Of a stretch of 64,000 bases of DNA, positions 36,534-44,673 are shown piece by piece. The stretch covers positions 62,001 through 126,000 of the forward strand of contig NZ_CP066150.1 in the NCBI RefSeq assembly GCF_023206395.1, written 5' to 3'. Each line of letters begins with the position of its first letter. The stretch's first letter is position 1. This DNA comes from Vibrio sp. ED004. GTDB taxonomy: Bacteria > Pseudomonadota > Gammaproteobacteria > Enterobacterales > Vibrionaceae. The notes beneath the pieces were generated by a model. It made no database searches, was not told the origin of the DNA, and was given only the letters and a program-made list of their open reading frames with translations. The position numbers and the translations under genes were made by a program.

Positions 36534-37874
36534 TTACCACCAAGCTTCAAACATTGCGCCGAACGACAATGTATCTACATTCGTTGTCTTCACTGTATTG
36601 CCTTTAGTTTCTACATCACCCACGGTTGTGTAGAAGCGAAGCATTGGACGACTCCAAGGTAAACCACCTAGAGAAACGTTTTGAGACAGCGTTACTTTCC
36701 ACGCGTTCTCTTCACCGTCATCATCGTAATCAACCATGCCGTAGCCAGCTTCTAACCATGTAGAGTGAACATCATCCCATTGGTACTGTGGACGAACGAT
36801 ACCCGCGTATTCCGTGTTCTCGCGGTCTAGATCAGAACCAGAGTTGTCTTTGTACGACACTAAGTAGTCGATGATGAATTGCTCAGATGCTGCGTAGCTA
36901 CCTTCCAAACTTGCGTAGAAAGTTTGGTAATCACCTTTCAGTTCAAATACAGATGAGTCTGCACCGTCACCATACTTCATAACTAACTTGTTAGACTCGC
37001 CTAGACCTAAAGTTGCACCGATTAAGTATGCTGTTTCATCACTGACTTTTTGACCCGGTGTTACCACTGGTTCCATTTTGTCTGTAAGAGGGTTATATAC
37101 ATACTCAGTCGTAGTAGAAGTATCAGCTTCATCAGAAGCAAAACCGTAGTTTGCGTAAAGATCTAGGTTACCGATACCAGCGTTGATGCTGTGCAGTTTT
37201 GCAGTCACAGCGTATCGACCATTGTCATTTACGAGGCCGCCTTTCACTTGGCCAACAAAGCCCATATCTAGCTTAGCACCACCGAAATCTAGGTTGTTAA
37301 AACCAGCGCCTTGACCATCATGCGTCATCCAGAAGTAATCGTTCAAACCTTGTTGCGGACGTTGATGGAAGTCACGACCAGCCCACATGTAAAGCTCAGG
37401 CTGACTTTCAAAGACGTTTGTTACACCAGCGTACATTTTTTTCATGCTCAAGCCGCCGTCATCAGCCCATGCGTCTGCTTCCCAGTGGTCAGCCATGAAT
37501 ACGACGTCCCAAATCGCACCGTTGTCAGCTTGGAAAAGCTTAGCTAACTGAACTTCACCACCATTGGCTTCGTTACCCAAACGACCGACAGAGCGACCTG
37601 TTGTACCGATGTCTACGTAACGCTCATCACCGCTCTTGTAGTGAGCGCCGTAACGAGCATAACCAGAGAAGACGATGCCTTCTGGCACCTTAGTTTCTGC
37701 AGTTAGAACAGCGGGCTGTTGATCGTTAACATAATCAATATCCACAACCTTAGATTCTAACTCTTGGATTCGTTTTTCTAATGCTTCTATATCCGTGTCA
37801 GCAGCAAAAGAAGAGAGTGAAGCAAGCGACGCCGCCACTGCGACTGTTATTGGCAAAAGCTTAAATTTTTGCAT
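36534..37874 (-). CDS. LamB/maltoporin-type carbohydrate porin
   Basis: A 446-residue outer-membrane protein: signal peptide cut after SSFA, a short coiled-coil segment (DIEALEKRIQELESKV) typical of marine LamB-like porins, then FSGYARYGAHY and the LamB family barrel strands (MWAGRDFHQRPQQGLNDYFWM) ending in the terminal aromatic ..GAMFEAWW. It should be an 18-strand sugar-selective trimeric channel feeding the beta-glucoside importer. A LacI-type palindrome at 38065-38078 lies upstream. Confidence 0.92.
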   Translation of the reverse strand: MQKFKLLPITVAVAASLASLSSFAADTDIEALEKRIQELESKVVDIDYVNDQQPAVLTAETKVPEGIVFSGYARYGAHYKSGDERYVDIGTTGRSVGRLGNEANGGEVQLAKLFQADNGAIWDVVFMADHWEADAWADDGGLSMKKMYAGVTNVFESQPELYMWAGRDFHQRPQQGLNDYFWMTHDGQGAGFNNLDFGGAKLDMGFVGQVKGGLVNDNGRYAVTAKLHSINAGIGNLDLYANYGFASDEADTSTTTEYVYNPLTDKMEPVVTPGQKVSDETAYLIGATLGLGESNKLVMKYGDGADSSVFELKGDYQTFYASLEGSYAASEQFIIDYLVSYKDNSGSDLDRENTEYAGIVRPQYQWDDVHSTWLEAGYGMVDYDDDGEENAWKVTLSQNVSLGGLPWSRPMLRFYTTVGDVETKGNTVKTTNVDTLSFGAMFEAWW

Positions 37875-38168
37875 TGTAATTCCCTATTATTTTTTTGAGT
37901 TATCATCGAACAGGGAAATATTAAGCAATGAAAGCGTTGAAAAGTTGGTCGCTGTTCACACTGATAAATCAGCCTAAATGCCATGAAACTTTTAGAATAT
38001 CCATGACGAAAACTACTGATTTTAGATCAACAGGTTAGGATTGATATTGCGTGAAATATCAGCTTGAAATCGCTTTCATTTCATCAATAATGGCGGGGTC
38101 TATCACGGAAAAGTGTATGTAAAAATGAAGGAAATATGGTGCAGTTTTGATAAGTTTTCATATATATG
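37875..38168. other. Porin upstream region
   Basis: About 290 AT-rich bases with no gene between the porin ATG and the prolyl oligopeptidase terminator. It holds a clear LacI-type palindrome at 38065-38078 and a weaker related sequence, TGAAAGCGTTGAAA, at 37929-37942. No convincing promoter can be picked by eye. Confidence 0.65.
38065..38078. promoter_or_regulatory. LacI-type operator upstream of the porin
   Basis: TGAAATCGCTTTCA fits TGAAA-N-CG-N-TTTCA, the same architecture as the operators near 33.9 kb. It lies about 190 bases upstream of the porin start and suggests that one of the two local LacI regulators controls the porin. Confidence 0.6.
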
Positions 38169-38206
38169 AAAAGCCTCAAAATCTAAGGTCGATTTTGAGG
38201 CTTTTT
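38169..38206 (-). terminator. Terminator of the prolyl oligopeptidase gene
   Basis: AAAAGCCTCAAAATC (38169-38183) pairs perfectly with GATTTTGAGGCTTTT (38191-38205), with A/T tails. A 15-pair stem, very strong. Confidence 0.92.
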
Positions 38207-38247
38207 AGTCTGAGTCAAACACCCAATTATCTAGAATCAAGCATTAT

Positions 38248-40308
38248 CTAAAACGAATCTAGAGATTCAACGCCCATATTAAACAGCGTAAACGCATAAA
38301 TATCGGCAGTGAGATCGATCGCTTTACTCAGTGGCATTCCGGCGCCATGGCCCGCATTTACGTCGATACGAATCATCACAGGCGCACCACCTTCATGCTT
38401 ATCTTGCAGCTCTGCAATGAACTTATAAGAGTGAGCAGGCACCACGCGGTCATCGTGATCAGCGGTCGTAACAAGAGTCGCCGGATAATCCACGCCGCGC
38501 ACCACATTGTGAACGGGAGAATAGCCAAGTAAGTATTCAAACATCTCTTTGTTTTGTGCTGATGTGCCGTAGTCGTAAGCCCAGCCTTCGCCAGACGTGA
38601 AGGTGTGATAACGCAACATGTCCAACACCCCAACCGCAGGCAGAGCCACGTGGAACAACTCAGGCCTTTGTGTCATACATGCCCCCACCAGCAAGCCACC
38701 GTTAGACCCTCCGCGGATCGCTAACGTATCACTACAGGTGTAGTTTTCTTCGATTAAGAACTCCGCAGCAGCAATGAAGTCATCAAATACGTTTTGCTTT
38801 TGCTGCTGAGTGCCAGCTTTGTGCCATGCCTTACCGTATTCACCGCCGCCACGTAAGTTAGGCACGGCATACACGCCACCAAGTTCTAACCAACTGCCCA
38901 CCGTACCTGAGAAAGAAGGCGTCAGACTGACATTAAAGCCGCCATAGGCGTACAACATGGTTGGGTTACTACCGTCTAGTTTTAATCCCTTTTTGTAAGA
39001 GATAAGCATCGGAACCTGAGTGCCATCTTTTGAGGTATAGAAGACCTGTTTAGACTCAAATTTATCCGATTCAAACGGTGACTCAGATCGCTGATAGACT
39101 TCTGAACTGCCAGCTTCGACATCGAATGAGAAAATCGTTGGCGGCGTGACATAGTTGGTAAAGGTGTAATAAAGCTGGGTTTGCTCTTTTTTACCACCTA
39201 AGCCACTGACCGTTCCCATCCCAGGCATTTGAAGTTCTCGAACTAAGTTACCTTGGTAATCAAGCTGATCGACTTTAGACACCACATCCACCATGTAGTG
39301 CGCAAACAAGTAACCACCGCCAGTGCTGATGTCCAGAGGCTGTGGCTTCTCAGGGATGATATCAAGCCACTTCCCAGCACAGGTATCAAAGCTCACCACC
39401 TTGCCGTTTGGCGCATCTAAGTTGGTGTATAAGATGAAGACTTCGTTCTGGTTATCAATGAGATAAGTGTCACTATCTACATGATTAATCAGTGTGTTTA
39501 GCGATTGTTCTTGTGAGCTTAAGTCGATATAAAACAGCCGGTTACCCGATGTCGATTCTTTGCCAAGAATAATTAAGTATCGATCGTCTTCAGTGGTGTA
39601 GCCAGACACATAGCGGTGTTGCTCATCGTTGCTTTCGCCAAAGATCACCTTGTCGCTCGCTTGCTCTGAACCTAACTCATGGAAGTACAGCTTGTGTTGC
39701 TCAGTGCGAGCAGAAAGCTCACTGCCGTCTGGTTTGTCGTAGCTGGAGTAATAAAAGCCACGATTGCCTAACCAAGAGATACCGGTAAACTTTGCGTCGG
39801 TGATTTCTGTTTCGAGCTGTTGCTTAGTCTCGGTATCAATCACAAAGATCTTACGCCAGTCGCTACCACCTTCAGAGATGCTGTACGCCACTAAGCTGTA
39901 GTCTTTAGAAAACGACACCGAGCCCAGAGATGTGGTGCCGTCTTCCGAGAAGGTATTCGGGTCTAAGAAGACTTCAACCTCCTGCCCCTCTTTCTGACGA
40001 TAGAGAATACTGTGATTCTGCAGGCCATCATTCTTATAGAAGTAGGTGTACTCACCTCGAACAAACGGCTGCGAGCTCTTTTTGTAGTCTTGCGCTTTCG
40101 CCAATCGCTCTCGCAGTTCAGCGCGATACGGAATTTGAGCAAGGTAATCGAACGTGACTTCATTTTGACTCGCCACCCACTGCGCGGTTTCGTCACTTCT
40201 ATCATCTTCTAACCAACGATACGGGTCTTCGATTATCTGGCCAAAATAGTCATCACTGACGATCTGTTTGTTGGTGATTGGATATTGATACTCTTTTAAA
40301 TAGCTCAT
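38248..40308 (-). CDS. Prolyl oligopeptidase (peptidase family S9A)
   Basis: A 686-residue serine peptidase with an N-terminal beta-propeller (residues ~70-410) and an alpha/beta-hydrolase domain. The catalytic triad is visible: Ser535 in IRGGSNGGLL, Asp620 in DHDDRVV and His654 in NAGHGAG. No signal peptide, so it acts in the cytoplasm on short proline-containing peptides. The LysR gene upstream on the same strand ends 11 bases before its start, so they are probably one transcript. Confidence 0.93.
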   Translation of the reverse strand: MSYLKEYQYPITNKQIVSDDYFGQIIEDPYRWLEDDRSDETAQWVASQNEVTFDYLAQIPYRAELRERLAKAQDYKKSSQPFVRGEYTYFYKNDGLQNHSILYRQKEGQEVEVFLDPNTFSEDGTTSLGSVSFSKDYSLVAYSISEGGSDWRKIFVIDTETKQQLETEITDAKFTGISWLGNRGFYYSSYDKPDGSELSARTEQHKLYFHELGSEQASDKVIFGESNDEQHRYVSGYTTEDDRYLIILGKESTSGNRLFYIDLSSQEQSLNTLINHVDSDTYLIDNQNEVFILYTNLDAPNGKVVSFDTCAGKWLDIIPEKPQPLDISTGGGYLFAHYMVDVVSKVDQLDYQGNLVRELQMPGMGTVSGLGGKKEQTQLYYTFTNYVTPPTIFSFDVEAGSSEVYQRSESPFESDKFESKQVFYTSKDGTQVPMLISYKKGLKLDGSNPTMLYAYGGFNVSLTPSFSGTVGSWLELGGVYAVPNLRGGGEYGKAWHKAGTQQQKQNVFDDFIAAAEFLIEENYTCSDTLAIRGGSNGGLLVGACMTQRPELFHVALPAVGVLDMLRYHTFTSGEGWAYDYGTSAQNKEMFEYLLGYSPVHNVVRGVDYPATLVTTADHDDRVVPAHSYKFIAELQDKHEGGAPVMIRIDVNAGHGAGMPLSKAIDLTADIYAFTLFNMGVESLDSF

Positions 40309-40319
40309 CGTGATCCTTA

Positions 40320-41237
40320 TTAAAAATAGTGAGAAATCGTCAGGTAACGCGTTCTGATGTGTTCGATCAATAACTTAATCTTGTTAGGTGGCTGGCGAGT
40401 AAAAGGGTACACCGCATAAATACCGAGCTTTTTACCCACCAAGTCAGGGAAAATATCCACCAGCTGACCATTACGAATATCGTGATAAACCAGACAACGT
40501 GGCACGTACGCCACACCATGGCCGCCCAACGCCGCTTTTCTTAGCGCGGTCGCGTTGTCGGTCGAGAAAGAGCCCGAAACACGTACGATGTATTTGTCGT
40601 TGTCGGTGCAACCGTCTTTGCTGTGAAGAAACTGCCACTCACTAGCGCCTGTGGTTTGATAAGCGTATTGCAAGCAGTTGTGCTCAACTAAGTCCTTGGG
40701 CTGCATCGGCTTGCCGTTTTTAGCAATATAAGAGGGCGAAGCGCACACCACCCATTGTGAATCCAATATATGACGGGCGATCAAGCTCGAATCTTCTAGG
40801 TAACCCGTTCGAATCACTAAGTCCAAGCCATCTTCCACTAAATCAACAAAGCGATTGTTAAGAGACATATCGACCGTTAAACCTGGGTGCATATTACAAA
40901 ACTCAGCAACAGCGTCTGCGAGAATCAAATCTCCGGAGATAGTAGGCACTGACATTTTGATATGACCACTGACATTTTCACCAAAGCCTGAAACTGCGTC
41001 CATAGCCTCTTGAGCTGCCTGCTTCACATTTTTGGCTCCGTGTAACATTGCCTTGCCTGCTTCGGTCAGCGTCAATTTACGCGTAGTTCGATATAATAAT
41101 TGCACGCCAATCTCTTCCTCTAAACGCGCAATCCTCTTACTAACTACCGAATTTGTAAGGTTATTTTGTTCTGCCACCTTACTGAAACTGCCCAGTTCTA
41201 CCACCTGTGAAAACAGGATCAAATCGTCTGCTCGCAT
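40320..41237 (-). CDS. LysR-family transcriptional regulator
   Basis: A 305-residue LysR protein: N-terminal winged helix (FSKVAEQNNLTNSVVSKRIARLEEEIGVQLLYRTTRKL) and a LysR substrate-binding domain (VSGHIKMSVPTISGDLILADAV, SFSTDNATALRKAALGGHGVAYVP), of the DsdC/CrgA-like subgroup that often regulates neighbouring genes. It is divergent from the lactate permease gene across 234 bases and precedes the prolyl oligopeptidase gene, so it could control either; the divergent position favours the lactate cluster. Confidence 0.9.
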   Translation of the reverse strand: MRADDLILFSQVVELGSFSKVAEQNNLTNSVVSKRIARLEEEIGVQLLYRTTRKLTLTEAGKAMLHGAKNVKQAAQEAMDAVSGFGENVSGHIKMSVPTISGDLILADAVAEFCNMHPGLTVDMSLNNRFVDLVEDGLDLVIRTGYLEDSSLIARHILDSQWVVCASPSYIAKNGKPMQPKDLVEHNCLQYAYQTTGASEWQFLHSKDGCTDNDKYIVRVSGSFSTDNATALRKAALGGHGVAYVPRCLVYHDIRNGQLVDIFPDLVGKKLGIYAVYPFTRQPPNKIKLLIEHIRTRYLTISHYF

Positions 41238-41431
41238 CTGATTATGCCAATTTTGGAATTAATTATTTTCATTATTTCCCTATATCAATAAAAAATAAAG
41301 GGGTAAATTCACGCCAAATTAACAAAACAATTACAAAAACAGTCATTCCAATTACAAGAGTCGCCCAAATAAGGTACCCGTTTAGAGGCCAAAGCGATTC
41401 AAATGACGACAAACCATAACGTGATCTTTAC

Positions 41432-41451
41432 TTCAAACATGAACGTTTGAA
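41432..41451. promoter_or_regulatory. Inverted repeat just upstream of lldP
   Basis: TTCAAAC (41432-41438) and GTTTGAA (41445-41451) form a perfect 7-base inverted repeat with a 6-base spacer, 20 bases before the permease ATG. It could be an operator or a leader hairpin. The rest of the 41238-41471 spacer is AT-rich without another clear site. Confidence 0.5.
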
Positions 41452-41471
41452 AACAGTACGAGGAAGTACCC

Positions 41472-43166
41472 ATGAGTGAAACTCTACTAGCTTTATTGGC
41501 CTTTTCGCCAATAGTTGTTGCAGCGATTCTACTGGTTGGCCTTAACTGGCCAGCAAAAAAAGCGATGCCAGTGGCATTTGCACTAACCGTTGCTATTGCC
41601 CTATTTGCTTGGGATATGTCTAGCACTCGCGTGTTGGCTTCTGTGTTCCAAGGTTTCGGCATAACCGTGTCGGTTCTCTGGATTGTGTTCGGCGCCATCT
41701 TCTTATTAAACACTTTGAAGCACACCGGAGCTATCACCACAATTCGTAACGGCTTCACGGATATATCCGCTGACCGTCGCGTTCAGGCAATCATCATTGC
41801 TTGGTGTTTTGGTTCATTCATTGAGGGCGCATCCGGCTTCGGTACACCTGCAGCTATTGCCGCTCCGCTACTGGTTGCTATCGGTTTCCCAGCACTTGCT
41901 GCGGTACTGATGGGCATGATGATCCAATCTACGCCAGTATCATTCGGCGCGGTTGGTACTCCAATCATTGTTGGTGTGAACAAAGGCTTGGACACACACA
42001 ACATCGGTGAAAGCCTGATTGCTCACGGCTCTACTTGGGACGCTTACCTGCAACAAATCACCTCAAGTGTGGCGCTGATTCATGCCTCTGTGGGTGTGAT
42101 GATGCCAGTGCTAATGGCAATGATGCTGACTCGCTTCTTCGGTAAGAACAAAAGCTGGACTGAAGGTTTAGACATCCTACCGTTTGCGTTATTCGCAGGT
42201 GCTGCTTTCACAATTCCTTACGCACTGACAGGTGTCTTCCTAGGTGCTGAATTCCCATCGTTGATTGGTGGTTTGGTTGGCCTAGCGATTGTGGTTACTG
42301 CAGCAAAGCGTGGCTTCCTAGTGCCTAAATCAAAATGGGACTTTGAGAGCGAAGACAAATGGCCTGCAGAGTGGCTAGGTTCTTTGAAAATTGACCTTGA
42401 TGACAACAATCAGAGCCATAAGAAGATGAGCATGGCGATGGCATGGGCACCTTACGTACTACTTGCTGTGACTCTGGTTGCTAGCCGTGTGAGCCCTGAG
42501 TTCAAAGGCCTATTGAAGAGCGTTAGCCTTTCATTCAGCAACATCCTTGGTGAGACAGGCGTAAGCACAGCGATTCAACCTCTGTACCTACCGGGCGGCA
42601 TCTTAGTCTTCGTCGCGCTGGTTGCAGTTCTCATACAATCTCGCAGCGCAACGCCACTGGCTAAAGCCTTTGGTGAATCAAGTAAAACACTGATTGGTGC
42701 AGGCTTTGTGTTGGTGTTCACCATCCCAATGGTTCGTATCTTCATTAACTCTGGTGTGAACGGTGCAGACTTAGCAAGTATGCCCGTAACCACAGCAAAC
42801 TTCGCGGCTGACCTCGTTGGCAGCGCATTCCCTGCATTGAGTGCAACGGTTGGTGCGTTAGGTGCCTTCATTGCAGGTTCGAACACTGTTTCAAACATGA
42901 TGTTCAGCCAGTTCCAGTTCGAAGTAGCGCAAACTCTGTCTATCTCTAGTGCAGTGGTTGTTGCTCTGCAAGCGGTTGGTGCAGCAGCAGGTAACATGAT
43001 TGCGATTCACAACGTGGTAGCCGCATCGGCGACCGTAGGCTTGCTAGGACGCGAAGGCGCAACACTACGTAAGACAATCATCCCAACGTTCTACTACTTG
43101 GTGATGACCGGAATCATCGGCCTAGTGGTTATCTACGGCTTCAAAATGACAGACGCACTTATGTAA
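41472..43166 (+). CDS. lldP: L-lactate permease (LctP family)
   Basis: A 564-residue inner-membrane protein with about a dozen hydrophobic helices and the LctP signature [22 protein letters not shown], plus [19 protein letters not shown] near the end. It imports lactate (and often glycolate) with protons. AGGAAGTACCC precedes the ATG. It heads a cluster with L- and D-lactate dehydrogenase genes, so uptake and oxidation are encoded together. A structured 205-base spacer follows. Confidence 0.94.
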   Translation: MSETLLALLAFSPIVVAAILLVGLNWPAKKAMPVAFALTVAIALFAWDMSSTRVLASVFQGFGITVSVLWIVFGAIFLLNTLKHTGAITTIRNGFTDISADRRVQAIIIAWCFGSFIEGASGFGTPAAIAAPLLVAIGFPALAAVLMGMMIQSTPVSFGAVGTPIIVGVNKGLDTHNIGESLIAHGSTWDAYLQQITSSVALIHASVGVMMPVLMAMMLTRFFGKNKSWTEGLDILPFALFAGAAFTIPYALTGVFLGAEFPSLIGGLVGLAIVVTAAKRGFLVPKSKWDFESEDKWPAEWLGSLKIDLDDNNQSHKKMSMAMAWAPYVLLAVTLVASRVSPEFKGLLKSVSLSFSNILGETGVSTAIQPLYLPGGILVFVALVAVLIQSRSATPLAKAFGESSKTLIGAGFVLVFTIPMVRIFINSGVNGADLASMPVTTANFAADLVGSAFPALSATVGALGAFIAGSNTVSNMMFSQFQFEVAQTLSISSAVVVALQAVGAAAGNMIAIHNVVAASATVGLLGREGATLRKTIIPTFYYLVMTGIIGLVVIYGFKMTDALM

Positions 43167-43190
43167 ACCATAAGTCGTTACAAAAGCACT

Positions 43191-43305
43191 TGGCGTTAAT
43201 ACTCAATTCCCCGACTGCAACACCGTCTAATAAGACAGTTGATGAGTTTCGGAATGGATACTAAAACACATCAACACCCTCGGGTATTAACGCCATTTTA
43301 TTAAG
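43191..43305 (+). ncRNA. Structured intergenic RNA element between lldP and lldD
   Basis: TGGCGTTAATAC (43191-43202) is perfectly complementary to GTATTAACGCCA (43284-43295), closing 81 bases and followed by TTTTATT. Inside, ATTCCCCGA (43206-43214) can pair with TCGGAAT (43249-43255) around a CC bulge, enclosing a hairpin built on GTCT-AATA-AGAC. GTTGATG (43238-43244) can instead pair with CATCAAC (43269-43275), giving competing folds. It may be an attenuator, a processing element or the 3' end of a small RNA. Confidence 0.5.
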
Positions 43306-43371
43306 AATAACAAGCAGCCCAAGCCAAGCTCTCACAGAAGGGCAACATCCCAAGAATTTAGGACTGAAATT

Positions 43372-44511
43372 ATGATCATATCCGCATCGACTGATTACCG
43401 CGCCGCAGCAAAAGCAAAATTACCACCGTTTCTTTTTCACTACATTGACGGCGGTTCTTACGGAGAACATACCCTACGCCGCAACACGGCCGATCTTGCA
43501 GAGATCGCGCTCAAGCAGCGTGTCCTCAATGACATGTCAGACCTAAATTTGGAAACCGAATTGTTTGGCGAAAAGCTGGCGATGCCGATTGCCTTAGCTC
43601 CGGTTGGACTAACAGGCATGTACGCACGACGTGGCGAGGTACAAGCTGCAAAAGCTGCGGACAACAAAGGCATCCCTTTTACCATGTCCACCGTGTCGGT
43701 ATGCCCGATTGAAGAAGTCGCACCTAAGATTGAACGCCCAATGTGGTTCCAGCTTTACGTGTTAAAAGATCGCGGCTTCATGAAGAACGTATTGGAACGT
43801 GCAAAAGCGGCTGGCGTGACAACACTGGTCTTTACGGTAGACATGCCTGTACCCGGCGCTCGCTACCGTGACATGCACTCAGGAATGAGTGGCCCAAATG
43901 CAGCAATACGCCGCGTATTTCAATCGATGCGTCATCCTAGCTGGGCCGTTGATGTTGGCCTTTTGGGTAAACCACACGATCTTGGCAATATCTCTACTTA
44001 CCGAGGTTCTCCAACCAAACTGGAAGACTACATCGGTTGGTTGGGTGACAACTTCGACCCGTCGATTTCATGGAAAGATCTAGAGTGGATCCGTGACTTC
44101 TGGGACGGCCCGATGGTCATCAAAGGCATTCTTGATGAAGAAGATGCAAAAGACGCTGTGAGATTTGGCGCAGACGGTATCGTAGTTTCAAACCACGGTG
44201 GTCGTCAGCTTGATGGTGTTCTATCAAGTGCCAAAGCACTGCCTGCAATTGCAGACGCAGTAAAAGGCGACACTAAGATTCTGGTCGACTCTGGTATTCG
44301 TACTGGCTTAGATGTAGTTCGTATGATGGCGATGGGCGCAGACTGCACCTTGCTTGGCCGCTCTTTCGTCTACGCGTTAGCAGCACAAGGACAAGCAGGC
44401 GTTGAAAACCTACTCGACCTGTACGACAAAGAGATGCGCGTTGCCATGACATTAACTGGCGCCAAGACAATCAAAGACTTAACTCGTGACTCTCTGGTGG
44501 GGCTAGATTAA
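43372..44511 (+). CDS. lldD: FMN-dependent L-lactate dehydrogenase
   Basis: A 379-residue flavoenzyme of the alpha-hydroxyacid oxidase family that oxidises L-lactate to pyruvate, passing electrons to quinone at the inner membrane. The active-site His275 lies in [13 protein letters not shown], the same number as in E. coli LldD; the FMN-binding [14 protein letters not shown] and [20 protein letters not shown] segments are present. Length and start match the family. It lies between lldP and the D-lactate dehydrogenase gene, separated from both by hairpin-containing spacers. Confidence 0.95.
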   Translation: MIISASTDYRAAAKAKLPPFLFHYIDGGSYGEHTLRRNTADLAEIALKQRVLNDMSDLNLETELFGEKLAMPIALAPVGLTGMYARRGEVQAAKAADNKGIPFTMSTVSVCPIEEVAPKIERPMWFQLYVLKDRGFMKNVLERAKAAGVTTLVFTVDMPVPGARYRDMHSGMSGPNAAIRRVFQSMRHPSWAVDVGLLGKPHDLGNISTYRGSPTKLEDYIGWLGDNFDPSISWKDLEWIRDFWDGPMVIKGILDEEDAKDAVRFGADGIVVSNHGGRQLDGVLSSAKALPAIADAVKGDTKILVDSGIRTGLDVVRMMAMGADCTLLGRSFVYALAAQGQAGVENLLDLYDKEMRVAMTLTGAKTIKDLTRDSLVGLD

Positions 44512-44573
44512 ACCTCAACGATTTAGGTTCAGATTCGGACTAATGCTTTGGTCTACTTAGACTGAAGTTCAAT

Positions 44574-44613
44574 CGGTGTCACAGCAATTCCACTGCCGTT
44601 GTGACACCGTTTA
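44574..44613 (+). other. Hairpin between lldD and the D-lactate dehydrogenase gene
   Basis: CGGTGTCACA (44574-44583) and TGTGACACCG (44600-44609) form a perfect 10-base inverted repeat with a 16-base loop, followed only by TTTAAG. It may be a leaky terminator or an RNA-stabilising stem within the lactate cluster. Confidence 0.6.
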
Positions 44614-44673
44614 AGCACTGGAAAATAATATAAAAACAAATCAGTGCCAAATAAGAAGCACAAGGAAGCAAAG

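Noticed and set aside
43191..43295. Integron attC site or ERIC-like repeat
   Set aside because: The 12-base arms do not carry the GTTRRRY core of attC, and the sequence does not resemble the ERIC core; a cis RNA structure is simpler.
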